NCBI GenBank assembly: GCA_947458475.1
Contig: CANGZP010000018.1
Location: 1-34,250 of the forward strand
Reading direction: 5' to 3'
DNA: 34,250 bases
DNA from: Cyclobacteriaceae bacterium
Lineage (GTDB): Bacteria; Bacteroidota; Bacteroidia; Cytophagales; Cyclobacteriaceae
Below, in pieces: positions 7,803-16,264 of this stretch (position 1 is its first letter; every line of letters begins with the position of its first letter). The notes under the pieces are model-generated. The model was given only the letters and a program-made list of their open reading frames with translations, ran no database searches and had not been told where the DNA came from. The translations under genes were made by a program, and so were the position numbers.

Positions 7803-9005
7803 ATGAACCTGCAAGGCAAACGAATTTTAGTCGGTGTTACGGGCAGCATTGCCGCCTACAAAACAGCGATTTTAACACGCTTGCTCATCAAATCTGGAGC
7901 AGAGGTACAGCTAGTAGCGACTACTTCTGCTCTTGATTTTATTACCCCCCTCACCTTAGCTACCCTCTCCAAACGGCCGGTGCTGTCTGCTTTTTTTGAA
8001 AAAACCTCCGGTCAATGGAACAATCATGTAGAGCTTGGCCTTTGGGCTGATTTATTTTTAGTGGCTCCCTTGAGCGCCAATACACTCTCCAAATTTGCCC
8101 AAGGAGGATGTGATAATTTACTCGCAGCCACCTATTTATCCTGCCGCTGTCCGGTGATGCTTGCGCCAGCTATGGACTTGGATATGTATCAGCACCCATC
8201 CGTAAGGGCTAATCTTGAAAAAGTAGCTTCCTTTGGAAATAGTGTGCTAGATGCCGAAACAGGCGAGTTGGCAAGTGGACTCTCTGGCCAAGGACGCATG
8301 ATGGAACCAGAGCATATCTTGGAGCAGGTGATTCAGTTTTTTAATCCCAAGAAGGATTTTCTAGGCAAAAAAGTCCTGATTACCTTGGGCCCAACTCAAG
8401 AAGCACTTGACCCTGTTCGATTTTTGAGCAATCATTCTAGTGGAAAAATGGGCTATGCCCTAGCCAAAGCATTTGAGGCCCAAGGTGCAGCTGTTACCCT
8501 AGTCGCAGGTCCAGTTTCTTTAAAGTTGGACGAAAGCCGATTTGAGGTGCATCGAGTGACCACTGCAGCCGAGATGTTTGAAGCAGCCAAATCCCTGCAT
8601 GCACAGATGGATGTAGTCGTATTTGCCGCAGCAGTGGCAGATTTTAGACCTGAAAATGCAGCTGTTCAAAAAATAAAAAAGGCAGGGGAAGAACTTACGC
8701 TTCGCTTGGTTCCCAATGTGGATCTTGCCTTTGAGCTTGGGAAAACAAAAAGCACCAAACAGATTCACGTGGGCTTTGCCTTGGAAACAGAGCAGGAAGA
8801 AGCGAATGCTAAGTCCAAATTGGAACGCAAAAACTTTGATTTGGTCGTGTTGAATTCAGCAACAGAGGATGGAGTAGGTTTTAAGCACGACACCAACCAG
8901 GTTCGTATTTTTCATAAAGGAGGAAATGAAGTGCAGTCCGCTCTTTTGTCGAAGGATGTGATTGCAGAACTTATTTTGGAAGAAGTCAAAAAAGCAGCTT
9001 CTTGA
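7803..9005 (+). CDS. coaBC: Bifunctional phosphopantothenoylcysteine decarboxylase / phosphopantothenate-cysteine ligase
   Basis: Two consecutive coenzyme A synthesis steps in one 400-residue cytoplasmic protein. The N-terminal CoaC flavoprotein domain shows GSIAAYK (14-20, FMN site), catalytic His75 in NNHVEL, APLSANT (88-94) and PAMDLDM (122-128). The C-terminal CoaB domain starts about residue 187 and shows GPTQEALDPVR, SNHSSGKMG (209-217) and AAVADFRPEN. Two residues differ from what I recall of E. coli Dfp at the same numbers: Asp125 for the conserved Asn (PAMN) and Ser158 (LASG) for the flap-loop Cys. I believe the Asp variant is common in Bacteroidota. It lies in the bamD - rpoZ - coaBC chain, with the PorD-like gene 33 nt downstream. 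Confidence 0.95.
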   Translation: MNLQGKRILVGVTGSIAAYKTAILTRLLIKSGAEVQLVATTSALDFITPLTLATLSKRPVLSAFFEKTSGQWNNHVELGLWADLFLVAPLSANTLSKFAQGGCDNLLAATYLSCRCPVMLAPAMDLDMYQHPSVRANLEKVASFGNSVLDAETGELASGLSGQGRMMEPEHILEQVIQFFNPKKDFLGKKVLITLGPTQEALDPVRFLSNHSSGKMGYALAKAFEAQGAAVTLVAGPVSLKLDESRFEVHRVTTAAEMFEAAKSLHAQMDVVVFAAAVADFRPENAAVQKIKKAGEELTLRLVPNVDLAFELGKTKSTKQIHVGFALETEQEEANAKSKLERKNFDLVVLNSATEDGVGFKHDTNQVRIFHKGGNEVQSALLSKDVIAELILEEVKKAAS

Positions 9006-9038
9006 CGAGGAGCTGAAGATTTTTTGTAAGTTTAGTAC

Positions 9039-9944
9039 ATGAAAAAGGCGATACTCGTCCTAGTTGGAATTCTTGGATTTTTTATAGAAAGCAAGGCTCA
9101 AGAGCTGGATTTTAGGGTCATTATCAATAGTGACCGTTCCAGATTTCAAAATACAGATGTCTTTGGCCAGATGAAAACCAGCTTTGAACAGTTCTTGAAT
9201 GGGCGAACCTGGACTTCCGATGAGTTTAGGCCTGAGGAGCGAATTAAAGGAAACTTATTGATTACAATCAATCAGGTGCCTCAAATTGGGGTTTACAGCG
9301 CGACAGTTCAAGTGCAGGTGGTACGCCCAGTGTTTGGAACCAATTATGAGACGGTTGTGCTGAACTTTATTGACCGCAATTGGTCTTTTGAATACCAAGA
9401 TTCACAACCTCTCGAATTCAACCGGGTCTCATTTTTGAATAATATTAGTTCCCTTCTTTCTTACTATGCGTACATCGCGCTCGGAATGGATTACGATACC
9501 TTTGCACTAAAAGGGGGCAATCCCTATTTTGAAGTGGCGAATGATATCGTAAACAATGCCCAGCAATCGGGTCGTGCCGGCTGGGTTCAAAACCCCAATG
9601 ACCGAAGGAGTCGCTACTGGCTGATCAATGACATTTACATTTCAACCGTGTATGCCCCTATTCGGGAGGCAATTTATTTGTATCACAGGAAGGGGATGGA
9701 CCAACTCGCTACCGCTCCACAAGAAGCGTATGATTCGATTTTGGGAGCGATCCAACGTGTGGCAGAAGCCAACCGCTTGCAGCCAAATGGAATCTTTACC
9801 ATCAGTTTTGTTGATGCGAAAAGTGATGAACTGGTGTCAATTCTCAAGAATGCTCCATTTGACATTCGTGAAAAAGCAGTTCCACTACTCCTTGAAATTG
9901 ATCCGAATAACGCTAGAAAATACAACGAGCTGCTCAAAAGCTAA
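9039..9944 (+). CDS. porD: DUF4835 family protein, probable type IX secretion protein PorD
   Basis: A 301-residue exported protein with signal peptide (residues 1 to about 20, ending SKAQ). The mature part begins ELDFRVIINSDRSRFQNTDVFGQM, the hallmark of the DUF4835 family that sits between coaBC and recN across Bacteroidota. Other family segments are FEQFLNGRTWTSDEF, RPVFGTNYETVVLNF and LSYYAYIALGMDYDTF. Databases have given this family the name PorD of the type IX secretion system. I recall that assignment from memory, and the molecular role is poorly known. It is periplasmic or outer-membrane associated, with no lipobox. A TAAGTTTA element at 9027-9034 just before the start is a near match to the Bacteroidota -7 box, so a promoter inside the operon is possible. 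The family call is firm and the PorD name is moderately so. Confidence 0.82.
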   Translation: MKKAILVLVGILGFFIESKAQELDFRVIINSDRSRFQNTDVFGQMKTSFEQFLNGRTWTSDEFRPEERIKGNLLITINQVPQIGVYSATVQVQVVRPVFGTNYETVVLNFIDRNWSFEYQDSQPLEFNRVSFLNNISSLLSYYAYIALGMDYDTFALKGGNPYFEVANDIVNNAQQSGRAGWVQNPNDRRSRYWLINDIYISTVYAPIREAIYLYHRKGMDQLATAPQEAYDSILGAIQRVAEANRLQPNGIFTISFVDAKSDELVSILKNAPFDIREKAVPLLLEIDPNNARKYNELLKS

Positions 9945-9984
9945 CTCGTATCCTTTAGTTTTGCTGGAAAGCCATCCTTAATTC

Positions 9985-11637
9985 ATGCTCACTTCACTTA
10001 AAATATCCAATTATGCGTTGATCGATCACTTGGCCATGCAGCCGAGCGCTGGATTGAGCATGATTACAGGGGAAACAGGAGCGGGTAAGTCGATTATGCT
10101 TGGTGCGGTAGGCCTTTTGCTTGGCAATCGGGCAGACACCAAGGTCTTGCTTCACGAAGAGAAGAAATGTGTGGTGGAGGGGGTTTTTGACATTCGCTCC
10201 TACGGCTTACAGGAATATTTTGAGGAACTTGAACTAGACTATGAGGACAGTTGCATTATCCGAAGGGAAATCAGTCCAAATGGCAAATCCCGGTCTTTTG
10301 TAAATGATACGCCGATCTTATTGGATCAGCTGAAGACCTTGGGGGAGAAGCTCATGGATGTCCACTCCCAGCACGACACCTTACTTCTGGGAGAAGGGGA
10401 TTATCAATTGGGTTTGGTGGATGCATTTGCCCAAACAGGAGTTGAGCGAGCTGCCTACCAACAGGTTTTTAAAGAATTTAAATCAGCCAAAAAAAGGTTA
10501 GAGGAGCTTACTCGTCAGGCAGAAACACTCAAAAAAGAGTTCGACTTCAATCAATTTCAATTGAATGAGTTGAGTAGTCTATCGCTTGTAGCCGGAGAGC
10601 AAGAGGAGCTGGAGGCGAGTCAGGAGATTCTTGAAAATGCCGAAGACATTAAAGTGAAGATTCAGGAGATTCTTTCCCTTTTTCAAGACGAACAGTTTGG
10701 CGTACTTCAGGGATTGGGGCAGATCCAATCAGGTTTGCAGGGCTTGGAGCGATTGGCGCAGGTTTTTGGAACTTACCGACAGCGATTTCAGGAGGCATTC
10801 ATTGAATTGAAGGACTTGTCAGAAAGCTTGGCAGATGAGGATAGTACTGTAGAAGTGGATCCTGAAAAGTTAGCGCGTACCCGTGAGCGTCTCAGTAAAA
10901 TTTACCAATTGCAAAAGAAGCATGGCCTGCAGACCATTGAGGAGCTCTTAGCTTTGGAAAGCCACTTGGCGGATCAGGTTTTTCAAGTGCAGCAGGTCGA
11001 AGATCAGTTGCTTCAGGCCAAGGGGGCTTTACTTGAGAAAGAAAAGGAAATGCTTCAGGCAGCTGAGGTGTTGAGCCAAAAGCGTAGGAGTTGTTTCCCT
11101 TCTTTTGAACAGGCACTGGAAGCCTTGCTCCATGAGTTGGGAATGGAAAATGCCCGCGTTCAATTTGAAAGGCAGGCTTTTGAACCCAACGGTAGCGGAA
11201 TAGATCGGGTGGAGTTGCTTTTCTCGGCCAACAAAGGAATGCCACTACAGCCATTGAAAAAAGTCGCTTCTGGTGGGGAGTTTTCCCGTTTACTTTTTGC
11301 GATTAAGTATTTGATGGCTGACAAAATGGCCCTTCCAACCCTTATATTCGATGAGATCGATTCTGGTATTTCGGGAGAAGTAGCCTTGCAAATGGTCCGC
11401 ATGATGCAGGTGATTGCCCAGAACCATCAAGTGATTTGCATTACACACCTGCCTCAGGTGGCAGCCAAGGGGGCGGTGCATTTCTTTGTGTACAAGGATC
11501 ATAGTGCAGAAAAAACCATCTCCAAGGTCAAGCAATTGACTGCCGAGGAACGCGTGCATGAGCTTGCCAAAATGATTGCTGGATCCAACCCATCTCCTGC
11601 TGCTCAGGCAAGCGCCAAAGAGCTCTTGATGAATTGA
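9985..11637 (+). CDS. recN: DNA repair protein RecN (SMC-like ATPase)
   Basis: An SMC-family ATPase that acts in recombinational repair of double-strand breaks and holds DNA ends together. At 550 residues it has the normal RecN length. Visible: the N-terminal ISNYALIDHL strand, Walker A GETGAGKS (29-36), a long charged coiled-coil middle (about 155-385, heptad-rich in Glu/Gln/Leu) that is shorter than in SbcC, the ABC signature VASGGEFSRLL (about 426-436) and Walker B with LIFDEIDSGISGE (about 453-465), where the second Glu is RecN-typical. A CITHLPQVAAK switch segment follows. The start ATG lies 40 nt after the PorD-like gene. TAGTTTTG at 9956-9963 matches the -7 box but has no TTG partner, so I regard it as weak. 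Confidence 0.95.
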   Translation: MLTSLKISNYALIDHLAMQPSAGLSMITGETGAGKSIMLGAVGLLLGNRADTKVLLHEEKKCVVEGVFDIRSYGLQEYFEELELDYEDSCIIRREISPNGKSRSFVNDTPILLDQLKTLGEKLMDVHSQHDTLLLGEGDYQLGLVDAFAQTGVERAAYQQVFKEFKSAKKRLEELTRQAETLKKEFDFNQFQLNELSSLSLVAGEQEELEASQEILENAEDIKVKIQEILSLFQDEQFGVLQGLGQIQSGLQGLERLAQVFGTYRQRFQEAFIELKDLSESLADEDSTVEVDPEKLARTRERLSKIYQLQKKHGLQTIEELLALESHLADQVFQVQQVEDQLLQAKGALLEKEKEMLQAAEVLSQKRRSCFPSFEQALEALLHELGMENARVQFERQAFEPNGSGIDRVELLFSANKGMPLQPLKKVASGGEFSRLLFAIKYLMADKMALPTLIFDEIDSGISGEVALQMVRMMQVIAQNHQVICITHLPQVAAKGAVHFFVYKDHSAEKTISKVKQLTAEERVHELAKMIAGSNPSPAAQASAKELLMN

Positions 11638-11699
11638 AGGGCTAACTCCTAAATTTTATGTAGTTTTACCGCAGACTTTGAATTCAACCCCATCGCTAT

Positions 11700-12515
11700 A
11701 TGTCAGAAAATTTGCTTAAAGGAAAAGTAGGAATCATTACTGGAGCACTTGATGAAAATTCCATTGCTTGGAAAACTGCGCTCAAGGTAAAGGAACAAGG
11801 CGGAAAATTTGTCTTGACCAATGCACCCATCGCCATGCGTATGGGAGCGATCAAAGAACTTGCAGAGGAGTGCAACACCATCGTCATTGGTGCAGACGCC
11901 ACCGTTGTGGAGGATATCGAGAAATTATATGCTGAGGCAAAGGAGTTCTTGGGAGCAGATTTTGACTTTTTGCTTCACTCCATCGGCATGTCTCCCAACA
12001 TCCGGAAGGGCAGAGCCTACGGTGATCTAAACTACGATTGGGCCATGAAATCCTATGACGTTTCTGCTATTTCTTTTCATAAGATGATGCAGGTAGCTGA
12101 GAAGATGGACGTGATGAAGGACTGGGGTTCCATTGTAGGACTTTCCTACATTGCTGCTCAACGGATATTCCCATTCTACACCGATATGGCGGATGCCAAG
12201 GCCTTGCTAGAAAGTATTGCCAGAGGATATGGCTACCGCTTTGGTAAGTTGAAAAAGGTGCGTGTCAACACCATTTCTCAATCGCCTACCAAAACCACTG
12301 CAGGAACAGGTATCGGAGGCTTTGATTCGTTTTACAATTTTGCGGAAGCCCTTTCTCCACTAGGCAATGCATCTGCAGATGCTTGTGCAGACTATATCGT
12401 CAGTTTGTTCTCAGACTTGACCCGTATGGTGACCATGCAAAATCTTTTCCACGATGGAGGATATTCCTTTACAGGGATTTCTGAAGAGATTATGGATAAG
12501 TTTAAAGATCTGTAA
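11700..12515 (+). CDS. fabI: Enoyl-[acyl-carrier-protein] reductase (NADH), FabI type
   Basis: Catalyses the last reduction of each fatty acid elongation cycle (trans-2-enoyl-ACP to acyl-ACP) in the cytoplasm. This is the enzyme targeted by triclosan. The 271-residue SDR-fold protein shows the FabI-specific nucleotide loop GALDENSIAW (15-24), replacing the classical GxxxGxG. It also has LLHSIGMSP (91-99), SY at 149-150 and the catalytic Tyr160-(6 residues)-Lys167 pair in FYTDMADAK. RVNTISQSPTKT near residue 195 is the substrate-loop region. It starts 62 nt after recN. A near -7 match (TAGTTTTA, 11661-11668) lies upstream without a well-spaced TTG. A strong terminator follows 46 nt after the stop and ends the whole plus-strand block. 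Confidence 0.96.
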   Translation: MSENLLKGKVGIITGALDENSIAWKTALKVKEQGGKFVLTNAPIAMRMGAIKELAEECNTIVIGADATVVEDIEKLYAEAKEFLGADFDFLLHSIGMSPNIRKGRAYGDLNYDWAMKSYDVSAISFHKMMQVAEKMDVMKDWGSIVGLSYIAAQRIFPFYTDMADAKALLESIARGYGYRFGKLKKVRVNTISQSPTKTTAGTGIGGFDSFYNFAEALSPLGNASADACADYIVSLFSDLTRMVTMQNLFHDGGYSFTGISEEIMDKFKDL

Positions 12516-12781
12516 AACGGTCAACGGTTGACAGTTCACTGTCTTCAGCAGTTTGTATTTAAAGCCCCGTACGGACGGGGCTTTTTTGTTGCTGCTTTTT
12601 AAAATTGAATTCATGAACCTCTCCTTATTTGCCCCGCTGACCAAAAAAATAAACTTTGAAGTTCATTTGAATTTGCTGTGGACTATGGGCAGTCAGCAGT
12701 TGACAGTTGCATTAATCATAAAAACATTTTTTCATTTCTGGATTTCCCCTAACTTATACACCTTAAGAACCCCAACTAGCT
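12516..12781 (+). other. Intergenic region with terminator and a repeated short motif
   Basis: A 266-nt gap between fabI and the amidohydrolase gene with no convincing gene. It contains a 13-nt palindrome, gtcaacggttgac (12520-12532), the fabI terminator, and two copies of gttgacagtt (12527-12536 and 12699-12708) about 170 nt apart, each in similar surroundings. I see no good TTG/TAnnTTTG promoter for the downstream gene. Confidence 0.6.
12561..12588 (+). terminator. Rho-independent terminator after fabI
   Basis: A GC-rich 8-bp hairpin (agccccgt 12563-12570, loop 12571-12574, acggggct 12575-12582) is followed by a run of six T (12582-12587). It is a classic terminator. It is nearly symmetrical but the long T run is on the plus strand, so it serves fabI. 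Confidence 0.9.
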
Positions 12782-14371
12782 ATGTTGAAAAAAATACTTT
12801 TCCTAGGTCTCGCATTGATTGCTAGCGTCAGCTGGGCAAGTGCACAGATCATGCCTTCCCCTGCAAGAGCAGAAGGAAAGGGCCCTTATGAGAAACTGAT
12901 CATTCGTGGCGTCACGCTTATCGATGGGACGGGTGCGCCGCCACTAGGACCTGTAGATATCGTAGTAGAGAAAAACCGAATCACACAAATACAAGCCGTA
13001 GGCTATCCTGGAGTGCCGATCAACGAAAATCGTCGCCCCAAAGCAGACGATAAAACAAAGGTCATGGACTTGACCGGGCACTACCTCATGCCGGGCTTGA
13101 TCGACATGCACGGGCATATCGGAGGTTCAGGACAAGGTACCCCAGCAGAATACGTATTCAAACTATGGATGGCGCATGGCATCACGACTGTGCGTGACCC
13201 ATCGGCAGGAAATGGGCTTACTTGGGTCTTGGATCACAAGAAGAAATCTGCTGCCAATGAAATCACTGCGCCAAGAATCTTGGCTTATACTTCTTTTGGG
13301 CAGGGAGCAAAGGGTCCCATTACCAATGCTGAACAAGCTAAAGCATGGGTAAATGAGAACAAGGAAAAAGGAGCAGATGGAATCAAGTTTTTTGGGGCCA
13401 AGCCCGAAGTAATGGAAGCTGCGATCTCTGAAAATAAGCTTATTGGATTGAAGTCTGCTATGCACCACCAGCAGTTGGATGTAGCACGATGGAATGTGCT
13501 TCATTCTGCTCGAGCTGGTCTTACCACGATGGAACACTGGTATGGTCTCCCAGAGGCGCTATTTACGGATCGCACCATCCAAAACTTTAGATTGGATTAC
13601 AATTACCAGAACGAGCAGCATCGCTTTGCAGAAGCAGGAAAGCTATGGCAGCAAGCAGCACCACCTTTCTCTGAGCATTGGAATAAGGTAATGAATGAGT
13701 TGTTGGAGCTGGATTTCACCTTAGATCCTACACTTAACATTTACGAAGCCAATCGAGACTTGATGCGTGCGCGTACGCAGGAGTGGCATGGTGTGTATAC
13801 GCTGCCTTCCCTTTGGCGTTTTTATGCCCCCAATCGTCAATCTCATGGCTCCTACTGGTTTGATTGGACTACCGAAGAAGAAGTGCTTTGGAAGGACAAC
13901 TACCGCCTCTGGATGACCTTTGTCAACGAATACAAAAATCGTGGTGGTAGAGTAACTGCAGGTTCTGACTCTGGATTCATATACCAGTTGTATGGATTTG
14001 CATACATCCGTGAACTCGAAATGTTGCGTGAGGCAGGATTTCATCCTTTGGAAGTGATTCGTGCTGCGACCATGCATGGGGCGGAAGCCCTAGGTCTGGA
14101 TAAGGACTTGGGTACAGTAGAAGTAGGGAAGTTGGCAGACTTTGTCATCTTGGAAGAAAACCCACTTCAAAACCTGAAAGTATTGTATGGTACAGGTGCC
14201 GTCCGTGTCAACGATAAGAATGAGCCAGTTCGAGTAGGTGGTGTCAAGTACACTGTAAAAGATGGCATTGTATACGACGCGAAGCAATTACTTAAAGATG
14301 TTCGCACTATTGTAGATCAGCACAAAGCTCGTGAAAAGGCGCGCATTACCCAGCCAGGTTTGGATTGGTAA
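12782..14371 (+). CDS. Secreted metal-dependent amidohydrolase family protein
   Basis: A 529-residue exported member of the amidohydrolase superfamily (TIM-barrel metal hydrolases, imidazolonepropionase/prolidase-like branch). A signal peptide (1 to about 21, ending ASAQ) precedes a small beta-sandwich (LIIRGVTLIDGTGAPP). The barrel starts at YLMPGLIDMHGH, whose His110 and His112 are the first metal ligands. Lys202 in DGIKFFG is a candidate carbamylated lysine, His228/229 and His252 (TTMEHWYG) are further ligands, and the Asp of AGSDSGF (about 394) is the usual catalytic Asp. The C-terminus returns to the sandwich (GTVEVGKLADFVILEENPLQNL). The periplasmic location and sub-branch suggest hydrolysis of a dipeptide or cyclic amide, but the substrate cannot be read from sequence. 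It is probably monocistronic, with a terminator downstream. Confidence 0.88.
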   Translation: MLKKILFLGLALIASVSWASAQIMPSPARAEGKGPYEKLIIRGVTLIDGTGAPPLGPVDIVVEKNRITQIQAVGYPGVPINENRRPKADDKTKVMDLTGHYLMPGLIDMHGHIGGSGQGTPAEYVFKLWMAHGITTVRDPSAGNGLTWVLDHKKKSAANEITAPRILAYTSFGQGAKGPITNAEQAKAWVNENKEKGADGIKFFGAKPEVMEAAISENKLIGLKSAMHHQQLDVARWNVLHSARAGLTTMEHWYGLPEALFTDRTIQNFRLDYNYQNEQHRFAEAGKLWQQAAPPFSEHWNKVMNELLELDFTLDPTLNIYEANRDLMRARTQEWHGVYTLPSLWRFYAPNRQSHGSYWFDWTTEEEVLWKDNYRLWMTFVNEYKNRGGRVTAGSDSGFIYQLYGFAYIRELEMLREAGFHPLEVIRAATMHGAEALGLDKDLGTVEVGKLADFVILEENPLQNLKVLYGTGAVRVNDKNEPVRVGGVKYTVKDGIVYDAKQLLKDVRTIVDQHKAREKARITQPGLDW

Positions 14372-14394
14372 GCATGCCATTTTGGCTTTTTGAA

Positions 14395-14438
14395 TAAAAA
14401 GAAGGAGAGCTGCCCTAGAGCTTCTCCTTCTTTTTTTT
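14395..14438 (+). terminator. Terminator after the amidohydrolase gene
   Basis: A long hairpin with arm gaaggagagct (14401-14411) pairs with agc-t-tctccttc (14418-14429, one bulged T). It is flanked by an A run and followed by eight T residues. Because both sides are A/T runs, it could work in either direction, but only the plus strand has a gene ending nearby. Confidence 0.85.
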
Positions 14439-14482
14439 AGTGAATTATTGGGTTAACTATCTTTACCTTATCTCTATTTATT

Positions 14483-15274
14483 ATGCCGTTCGTTACACTT
14501 ACAAAAACCAAATTATTTTACCAAGAATATGGATCTGGGTCCGAGACCTTGGTTTTTTCACATGGCTTACTTTGGAGTCACAAGATGTTTGCTGCGCAAG
14601 TGGCTGAATTTTCGAAGCAGTACCGCGTGATTGCATACGATCATCGTGGACAAGGCAGCAGTGAAGTTGGTGGTCCCTATGACATGGATACCGTAGCTGC
14701 AGATGCTGCAGAATTAATCCGAACCTTGGTGGCTGGCCCAGTTCATTTTATAGGCCTGTCCATGGGAGGTTTTGTGGGCATGCGTCTCGCTGCTCGTCAC
14801 CCAGAGTTGATCAAAAGCTTGGTGTTGCTCGAAACTTCTGCCAATGCAGAACCCCTTGAGAACCTACCCCAATACAAGTTGCTTAATGGGATGGTGCGTT
14901 GGATCGGGATCATTCCTCCTATCGCGAGCAAGGTTATGAAAATCATGTTTGCAAAAAGCTGGTTGGAGGATCCTAGGCATAAGGAGTCCATTCGCCATTG
15001 GAAAAAGGAATTGGCTTCCAACAAAAAATCCATCACAGGCCCTGTAGAAGGGGTGATCTACCGTACTGGAGTGGAGGAGGAGCTAGCCAAAATTTCTTGC
15101 CCTACCTTGGTGATTGTAGGAGACGAGGATGTGGCGACTACCCCAGCAAAGGCAGCGGTTATTCATCAGGGGATTGCTGGAGCCAAGCTAGTGACTATAG
15201 CAGGGGCAGGGCACAGCAGTTGCATCGAAAAGCCAGAAGAAGTCAATCGGATTATTGGGGATTGGCTAAGCTAA
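14483..15274 (+). CDS. Alpha/beta-fold hydrolase
   Basis: A 263-residue cytoplasmic alpha/beta hydrolase with no signal peptide. Features in order: oxyanion-hole loop FSHGLLWSH (25-33), DHRGQGSS (53-60), nucleophile elbow GLSMGG with Ser93, the acid in VIVGDEDVATTP (Asp near 216-218), and the catalytic His in GAGHSS near residue 240. The layout and motif wording resemble the 3-oxoadipate enol-lactonase / haloperoxidase-like esterase group, but the family is too broad to fix a substrate. A helical cap lies between residues 125 and 190. It sits between its own terminator and that of the upstream gene, so it is probably a single-gene transcript. A TATCTTTA element at 14458-14465 is a poor -7 match. 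The fold is certain; the substrate is unknown. Confidence 0.9.
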   Translation: MPFVTLTKTKLFYQEYGSGSETLVFSHGLLWSHKMFAAQVAEFSKQYRVIAYDHRGQGSSEVGGPYDMDTVAADAAELIRTLVAGPVHFIGLSMGGFVGMRLAARHPELIKSLVLLETSANAEPLENLPQYKLLNGMVRWIGIIPPIASKVMKIMFAKSWLEDPRHKESIRHWKKELASNKKSITGPVEGVIYRTGVEEELAKISCPTLVIVGDEDVATTPAKAAVIHQGIAGAKLVTIAGAGHSSCIEKPEEVNRIIGDWLS

Positions 15275-15278
15275 AAAA

Positions 15279-15358
15279 AGAGGCTGTCTCCTAAGTGGGG
15301 ACAGCCTCTAGTTTTTAAAGAAAGTAACCTGATTTTTTTAGCTCACCTAGCTAATTTT
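15279..15358. terminator. Bidirectional terminator between convergent hydrolase and GH16 genes
   Basis: Perfect 10-bp arms (agaggctgtc 15279-15288 and gacagcctct 15300-15309) are flanked by seven A residues to the left and a T run (15312-15316) to the right, so the hairpin can stop transcription from both sides. A second small hairpin (ttagct 15338-15343 / agctaa 15349-15354) with a T run adds a further plus-strand signal. Confidence 0.85.
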
Positions 15359-15394
15359 TAGGTTGCAGATTTGAGTTTTGAGATAACTCTGGAA

Positions 15395-16249
15395 TTAATT
15401 TGCTTGGAATACCCGCACATAATCCACAATCATGTGCTGGGGGAAAGTAGTGGTGGTATTTGGAGATCCTGGCCAGTTGCCACCTACTGCCACATTGAAA
15501 ATAAAGAAGAAATTTCGTCTGAATTCATCCAATTCTGCCGGCGTAGTATCGATCACATGGTACTGTTTGTTGTCTACAAACCAGCGGATGGAGGTAGCGT
15601 CCCAAGTAATGGAGTATACCGCAAATTGATCCGAGAAGGTACCAGAAGGGAGCGTAGTTTTTCCTCCAAATTGGGCATGCTTTCCTTCGTTTTGCCAGTG
15701 TACCGTACCATGTACGGTGTTTTCACGTCCGCCTCCGCCAATCATTTCCATGATGTCAATTTCTCCGCAAGCAGGCCAGCTTACCGTGTCAAAATTGGAG
15801 CCCAGCATCCAAAGTGCAGGCCAGATGCCCTGTCCTTTGGGGAGTGCAGCGCGAATGTCCACTCGACCGTATCTAAACTCTTTCTTACTTTTTGTAATGA
15901 TCCGGGAGGAGGTATACTCTTTGCCTCCGAAAGGTTCTTTTTTGGCAGTAATGACTAAATGTCCATCTTGGATGCTGGTGTTTTGTGTCCGATAAAATTG
16001 GAGTTCATTGTTACCCCAACCATTGGATCCATTGCCAGTTTCAAAGCTCCAGAATTCTGAATTGAGTGCTGTGCCATCAAACTCATCTGCCCAAACCAAC
16101 TTCATGTTGGTATAGGAAGTTGGGGAAGTTGCTCCTAGTTTAGGAATGGTTACTTTGTTACCAGTTTGGTCTGGACCTGTTTTTTCCTCGGGTACGCATC
16201 CGATTACCCCAAGCGCTATTAATAAGGTAGATAAAAGTAGTTTATGCAT
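15395..16249 (-). CDS. Glycoside hydrolase family 16 lipoprotein (probable endo-beta-1,3-glucanase / laminarinase)
   Basis: Hydrolyses internal beta-glucan bonds outside the cytoplasm. The 284-residue protein has a lipoprotein signal (lipobox VIGC, Cys18) and a ~25-residue linker. The GH16 jellyroll begins at LVWADEFDGTALNSEFW (51-67). The catalytic signature GEIDIMEMIGG spans residues 162-172, with Glu163 the likely nucleophile and Glu168 the acid/base. The extra Met between Asp and Glu marks the beta-bulge form typical of laminarinases and lichenases rather than kappa-carrageenases. GIWPALWMLG (141-150) and WGNNELQFY (78-86) line the substrate cleft. It is the second gene of a leftward pair, preceded by the duplicated-domain lipoprotein and a 24-nt palindrome, and it ends at a bidirectional terminator. 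Both products are likely surface or outer-membrane lipoproteins of the same glycan pathway. Confidence 0.93.
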   Translation of the reverse strand: MHKLLLSTLLIALGVIGCVPEEKTGPDQTGNKVTIPKLGATSPTSYTNMKLVWADEFDGTALNSEFWSFETGNGSNGWGNNELQFYRTQNTSIQDGHLVITAKKEPFGGKEYTSSRIITKSKKEFRYGRVDIRAALPKGQGIWPALWMLGSNFDTVSWPACGEIDIMEMIGGGGRENTVHGTVHWQNEGKHAQFGGKTTLPSGTFSDQFAVYSITWDATSIRWFVDNKQYHVIDTTPAELDEFRRNFFFIFNVAVGGNWPGSPNTTTTFPQHMIVDYVRVFQAN

Positions 16250-16264
16250 ATGTGTAAAAATAAA

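Noticed and set aside
12553..12825. A 90-codon plus-strand frame from the fabI terminator to the amidohydrolase start
   Set aside because: It runs through the terminator hairpin and overlaps the signal peptide of the next gene in another frame. No coding signal.
15371..15958. A 195-codon plus-strand frame opposite the GH16 gene
   Set aside because: It is entirely antisense to a clear GH16 gene with an intact catalytic motif, and its translation has no recognisable features.
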